Shown in pieces: positions 59,654 to 64,000 of a stretch of 64,000 nucleotides of DNA. Under the pieces are notes generated by a model, which was given only the letters and a program-made list of their open reading frames with translations, did not search any database and was not told the DNA's origin. The position numbers and the translations under genes were made by a program. The stretch's first letter is position 1, and every line of letters starts with the position of its first letter. Source of the stretch: Aquanectria penicillioides (taxonomy: Eukaryota > Ascomycota > Sordariomycetes > Hypocreales > Nectriaceae). Where the stretch lies: positions 2,914,001-2,978,000 of the forward strand of contig PYIU01000004.1 of NCBI GenBank assembly GCA_003415625.1, given 5' to 3'.

Positions 59654-60942
59654 AAGATGTGATGTACCCAACGAAAAGGCTGCTATGGACAGGGCCGGTG
59701 TATTACAGGCCAGCCGTACAGCCGTACGCGCGCTACGGTACAGTGCCGTTCTCTCTGCAGCGGATATTGGGTTTTGTGGGGGGAGCCTTGGGAGCCAGGA
59801 ATCTGGATACTGGTCAGGTACACGTGGGCCACTGGCGCGGCCGGCCGCTGCGGAGGTCGACCTGGAGTACCCTGCAGGGGCTGCACGACGCCATCCCTTT
59901 TTGAAATCCAGGGGCTGGACATCTGACGGTAAATCGAACACTGTACCTACTGCCTCCCAGCAAGACCAGTACAGTGAGACATGATCTTCCCCAGTCCTCG
60001 CAGTCAGTACGAAGTACCTGGGCCTTGAGCCACATGATGTAGGTAGGTAGGTATACGGGCGAGAACTTGCAAACGCGCATGCGTGATTGGGGGCAGAGCG
60101 CCATCAACGCGATGCGGCGCTCATCGTTTCTGAACCTTCCTCGCGTTCCCGCGTAGAGCGGACCTGATGTACAAGTCAGGCGGCCCCAACTTTTTTGTTC
60201 TTTGCCAAACCTTCCTTGCATGTGTCTCACGGAGCGACAACCTCCCAAGCCGGCCGAGATTCCCCAGATGTCACACCTTACGTTGGCCGTGCTCCGCCGC
60301 GCTAGGGGGAGGTGTCCAAGTAAGTAGATACACTCACTCACTGAGGCTCGTCCGATGTTGTTGTTGTTGTTTTGGTTTAGATATGCCCGCAACTATTGCA
60401 AACGAATCGTCACCAAGGTTGGCGTCGGGCGGCACGAACATGCAGACACTCTATCTGCTATGTACCCACGACCCAGCCACTTTCGAAGAGCTGGAGCATT
60501 GCTCACAGGTTCGTTTCGAGGCCTTGTATACGACGTAGTATTTAGTCTTGTCCTGTGCCCACCTCAACAATCTTACTGTACCTAGGGTGCTGTACAGTTG
60601 CAGGACATCGGGATCTCTCACCACCCATGTCGACAGGCACGGTACGGACCACGGTGCGATAAATTTTGGGTGGAACGGGAAAACAATGGCACACAGTGCT
60701 CGCGGACTCAGGAATCCTTGGGCTGGCCTCAAAGTTGCCATAGCGCGGCGCTGTTTCGTCCGCCATCTGTGGCGCCACGAAAAGGGATGGCTCGCCCAGA
60801 TGCCTTGGCGATACGTACTGGAACTGTGAGTGACTGCGCCTGCACGTCATTGCACTGATACCCCCTTCGTGCCTCCAGTACTCAGGGAGGTACGCTGTAT
60901 GTCACCCGTGACTCTCTCTCAAGCCACTACGTTGTGCTCACT

Positions 60943-60962
60943 ATCCATCCATCCATCCATGC
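60943..60962. repeat. (CCAT)n microsatellite
   Basis: Four to five tandem ATCC tetramers, continuing as degenerate CATCCGTCCATA sequence. Confidence 0.7.
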
Positions 60963-61252
60963 ATCCGTCCATACGTACATCCACCCATTAATAGTCCACG
61001 CGAGCTTAGGAATCCAGGATGGGCCATCGCAATTAATTATCCATGCTGCGCTCGGTTCAGGTGGTTCAAAAAAGTTCAGACCAGGTTTGTCGTTGACGGT
61101 GGCCCTCCCGGACATTAAATTCACACTTTTGCCAACGCTCATCAACGCCTGTCTGGCCTCGCTCGTTTCATGTTTCCCACTAATGACGCCAATTGGAGCG
61201 GGTTGGTGCACGGGCCATGCTTCTTCTCTCCAACTTCTTCAGTGCTGCCAAG

Positions 61253-61255
<3 letters not shown>

Positions 61256-61283
<28 letters not shown>
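61256..61283. repeat. Poly-A run of 28 bases
   Basis: A single uninterrupted A28 homopolymer followed by GGGGAGAGG. Its length is likely uncertain, given the homopolymer problems in this assembly. Confidence 0.8.
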
Positions 61284-61286
<3 letters not shown>

Positions 61287-63093
61287 GAGAGGCGTCCACA
61301 TCTACATCCGCGTTGAAAATGCCTTGGTCAAGCTCCGATTTGACAAAGCCACCGGTGGTTTTTGTTTCCCAATAGCCAGACTCTGCGGCCTGCGTCCCGT
61401 CACAGCCCATGGTGTCAGCAGTAGGAGAGGCCCGAGCCGCCAAAAACCAGGCGATTCCCGCTACACCCGTCTATAGTGTCGTGCTACGTGCATAGTAAAT
61501 GATGTGACGGGCGTATCTATAGTTTTGACGTCTAACGTTCAGTTCACTGGTTGCCATGGTCTTTTTGCTGGTGCCGCTGTGTCCGTCTCCAAACGGAGAG
61601 AAAGCCGCCTGTTGGTTGCCCCGGCTTCTGTGCTTGTGTGCCCAAGCCAGGATACGCCGTCGCCCTGCTCAGCGCAGACTGGAGTCTCCCCGTCATTGTG
61701 AGGAAACCCTACGCGAGGATGGACTGCTGTGCTTCCAAACAGGATAATGGTCATGGGCACACAGGCTCCAGCTTGGCACGGGTCCGTGAGCATTACGTGT
61801 GGCATGGCATCCATCAATTGGGCAACGAATCGCGGTCCCCATCTGCCAACAGCATTGCTCAGCTATCAAGATAGCGCGGCTGATGGGAGGCGAGCATTAT
61901 CATACAACGTAGAGTAAGTAAATTAGGAACAGTGGGCATGGCCAGCGAATACGACCCAGCATTATTAGTGTCCATGCCACAGCCTAGTGCTTCGCAAACG
62001 CGCAACCAGATTTCCTTCATAAATGCAAATACGTAGTTCTTGGGAGGGGACGATGCAAGCCGAGCCAACCAGTTCTATGCATGGCCAGGATCCAAGTCTC
62101 CGGAACGAACGATGTTCGGCACACAGAACACATCACCCATTATCATTGATGTGGTTTGTATGATCTCACTTCAAGGCGCCCGTGCCGTCAAATAGTACCG
62201 GTTGCTTGTCGAGTTAAAAGCCACCCGTACTACGTATTTGGCCGACGCATTGGCCAGCTAGTCTGTGCAAAGCAAAAACACGTGCATGATCACGCGCCGA
62301 GTCCACGCTTGCCTGCTCTGGCTTAGTGCTCCAGGCTCCTCGCCTGGCGCCGAGGCATGCGGCCGTGCGGCTGGAGGCCAGTGACTGGGGTAGACAAAGG
62401 CAGCGGGCGTCGTGGGTGACTAATGAGACACGGAGTGACTGAGGAACCAGAGGCCAAACATATGCTCGTATCCGTACTTTTTGTATGGGGATAATGGGTC
62501 GTTGGGGCCAAGAGCCGCCATCCACGATAGAGTTGACCAGGGAGCCGATTCTCTTGAGGCTCAAGCTTCGATAGCCGAGTGCGGACAAGACCAGACTCTA
62601 TCAATTATGGCGTGCATATTTAGGAATCCAGCCTTGAAGGCAGGCAAGGCATCTCGAGTGCGCTTTGTGCACAGCTTCGGTAGCAGTCGCGGGAGTGCCG
62701 TAGTCAATGAGAGAGGTGCAGAATTAGGAATCAATGGGGTTCGTCCATGTCCAGACCAGTCAAATCCAGCAGCTTTAGGCTGTTGGTTCCGTAGTGGTCA
62801 CTCGCTCAGCGTCTGCAACCCACTGTAGGTCGCGCCTCCAGCGCCCAGAAGCTAAGTGAGGTGCCTGTCAGATGTGGCCCATCCCGGTACTAGGTATTCC
62901 TAATTTCTGCGTTTGTCCTGGTCATCCGCCCGCGAATCCAAACTCCAAACTCTCGCCTTACCTACTTCATCAACCTCCCGCCCCCACACACCAGCCCCGA
63001 CATCGAAACCACCGTCTTTACTCCTGCTGCTTCTTTTGCACCGGGCAATTTGGTGTCTCTCCCGTCGCCCTTCGCACGCGAGCGCCTGTCGCC

Positions 63094-63105
63094 ATGCTCG
63101 CTTGA
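63094..63105 (+). promoter_or_regulatory. Three-codon uORF before the kog1 start
   Basis: ATG CTC GCT TGA (Met-Leu-Ala-stop) stands in a good start context (GTCGCCATGC) and ends 15 bases before the kog1 ATG. If the leader includes it, ribosomes would have to reinitiate over a very short distance or bypass it. The transcript start is not known. Confidence 0.5.
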
Positions 63106-63120
63106 ACTCCCGCATAGGCC

Positions 63121-64000
63121 ATGACCGTAGCGTCGACACAACAGACGTCACCCCCTCCGCTTCATCTCAACCGCACATCATCTACGAGTTCCAAGCCGTC
63201 GCCGACCCACGACCGCAACCTTCACGCGCCTCTTTACCCTCTTCCTACGACCGAAGCCGCAATGGCGCTCAGATCCGACCTCAACGGGTCCTCCGCGCCC
63301 GTCGGCGAGACCAACGGAGACACATCCAGGCTGCGAGCAATGGCCAACGGCCGTGCAGCACACAACACGAGCATTAATGGTGACGACGAACTAAGGCCCT
63401 CAAGTGCGCCAGGCCGAAGAAATGGAAGCACTACTTCGGAGACAAAGGACGATATGGACCCACCGCGAGCAAAACGGCCCGCGAAGCCATTGCTTCTGCG
63501 GTCCAAGAGCGAATACGCGCACCGGCCTATGGATGATGCCGAGTCAACAGAGGACGACTTTACCGAATGGGGGGCCAGACATGGCTTCGAGGACCACTAC
63601 CAGTCCGAAGACATCATCTCTCAACTTGCCAATGTAAGTTGTGCCTCCCATTCCATCTTGGTTTCTGGTTCAGACATGACCAGCCCGCTCTCCGGGTTTG
63701 GTCCACACATTTGGTCCCTGGCGGTTCACGAATCCTTCCCCCGGGTGTTGTGATATCCACGGAAAGCGATTCCGAGACTCAATTTGCGCTCAAACTTATT
63801 TGTTTGTTGAGCATTTGGTACCTTCAGTGCATCCCACCGACACTGTCGGCGTGTTTTCCTCCACGGCTAAGCATGTGTCACTGAGACCACACATTGAGTC
63901 GCCCCTGGGTCTGCAAAAGTCTTTTTATCGTTCGAATTTGGCTTCCACGGCTAACTTTCCTCCTCAGAATTGGTACATGTACTTCACAGATAAGCGACAC
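63121..64000 (+). CDS. kog1: Kog1/Mip1 (Raptor), TORC1 subunit, N-terminal part
   Basis: Raptor is the substrate-recruiting scaffold of TOR complex 1 at the vacuole. Exon 1 (63121-63633) encodes 171 residues: a Ser/Pro/Thr-rich, poorly conserved N-terminus, then TEWGARHGFEDHYQSEDIIS. A 334-nt intron (63634-63967, GTAAGT donor, branch GCTAAC, CTCAG acceptor) leads into exon 2, which reads NWYMYFTDKRH up to the window end. The join QLAN-NWYMYFTDKRH is the beginning of the conserved Raptor N-terminal (RNC) region, which identifies the gene (family knowledge). The start at 63121 has a good context (AGGCCATGA). A second in-frame Met at 63262 would remove 47 unconserved residues and cannot be excluded. 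The rest of the gene lies beyond the window. Confidence 0.85.

Larger units (their letters stand above)
58663..63120. other. Divergent 4.4-kb intergenic region between tea1 and kog1
   Basis: No gene is supported. The 356-codon + strand frame at 58914-59984 and its - strand counterparts overlap in GC-rich promoter DNA and show no domain. The region holds a GCAGGCTTT-type repeat, a CCAT run and a 28-base poly-A (listed separately), and at its right end the kog1 leader with a tiny uORF. Confidence 0.5.

Noticed and set aside
58914..59984. 356-codon + strand open frame
   Set aside because: It lies in the GC-rich promoter region of the Tea1-like gene, overlaps equally open frames on the other strand, and its translation contains repeat-derived FAGFAGFAG and no domain.
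1..64000. CRISPR arrays, bacterial operons, intact transposons, recombinase-bearing giant elements
   Set aside because: None was seen. Introns, gene spacing and gene content are eukaryotic, and no transposase, integrase or tyrosine-recombinase frame was recognised.

Overview
The window is nuclear DNA of a filamentous ascomycete fungus. The genes carry short GT-AG introns (49-85 nt in most cases), several with a CTAAC-type branch point. The gene set is typical of moulds: a Tea1-type cell-end marker, a Seb1/Msn2-type stress factor, a peroxisomal malate synthase and a Gin4/Hsl1-type kinase. The protein style and the many TACCTAGGTACC-like clusters suggest Sordariomycetes, perhaps Hypocreales, but that placement is inference. 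Gene density is low: about nine protein genes and two decayed genes in 64 kb.

Layout. 1-367: last exon of a + strand gene of unknown function. 2979-3654 (-): Ctr-family copper transporter. 6022-6461 (+): broken gene for a small secreted cysteine-rich protein, inside an AT-richer stretch. 7613-9291 (-): F-box-like protein with one frame break. 9292-23871: about 14.6 kb without a convincing gene, ending in a CT-rich leader. 23872-25316 (+): two-finger C2H2 stress regulator (Seb1/Msn2 type) with two frame breaks. 25317-34426: about 9 kb of microsatellite-rich DNA without a gene, turning AT-rich from about 32.6 kb. 34427-36440 (-): decayed AAA+ ATPase. 37930-39996 (-): malate synthase with C-terminal SKL. 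43104-46966 (-): Gin4/Hsl1-type kinase with a KA1-like tail. 49406-52981 (+): SMC5. 54024-58662 (-): Tea1-type kelch/coiled-coil protein, convergent with SMC5. 63121 to the end (+): first exon and start of the second exon of the TORC1 subunit Kog1/Raptor.

The genes do not form one pathway. The right-hand third happens to gather housekeeping functions in growth, polarity and the cell cycle: Gin4/Hsl1 kinase (G2/M and septin control), SMC5 (genome repair), Tea1 (polarity) and Kog1 (nutrient signalling). No gene cluster, recombinase or intact transposon was found.

Two cross-cutting observations matter most. First, the frame breaks in the F-box gene, the seb1-like gene (two) and malate synthase are each repaired by one extra C (or G) in a C/G run. 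Because malate synthase is a conserved enzyme, base-calling or assembly errors are the likeliest cause. Second, the two AT-richer stretches each hold one decayed accessory gene, as expected of repeat-induced point mutation or relaxed selection, while housekeeping genes elsewhere are intact. I did not find a clearly new biological system. The best candidates for follow-up are the roughly 1.06 kb ATG-free leader of the seb1-like gene in its gene desert, a three-codon uORF just before the Kog1 start, and a stop-free 60-nt intron before the SMC5 signature motif.
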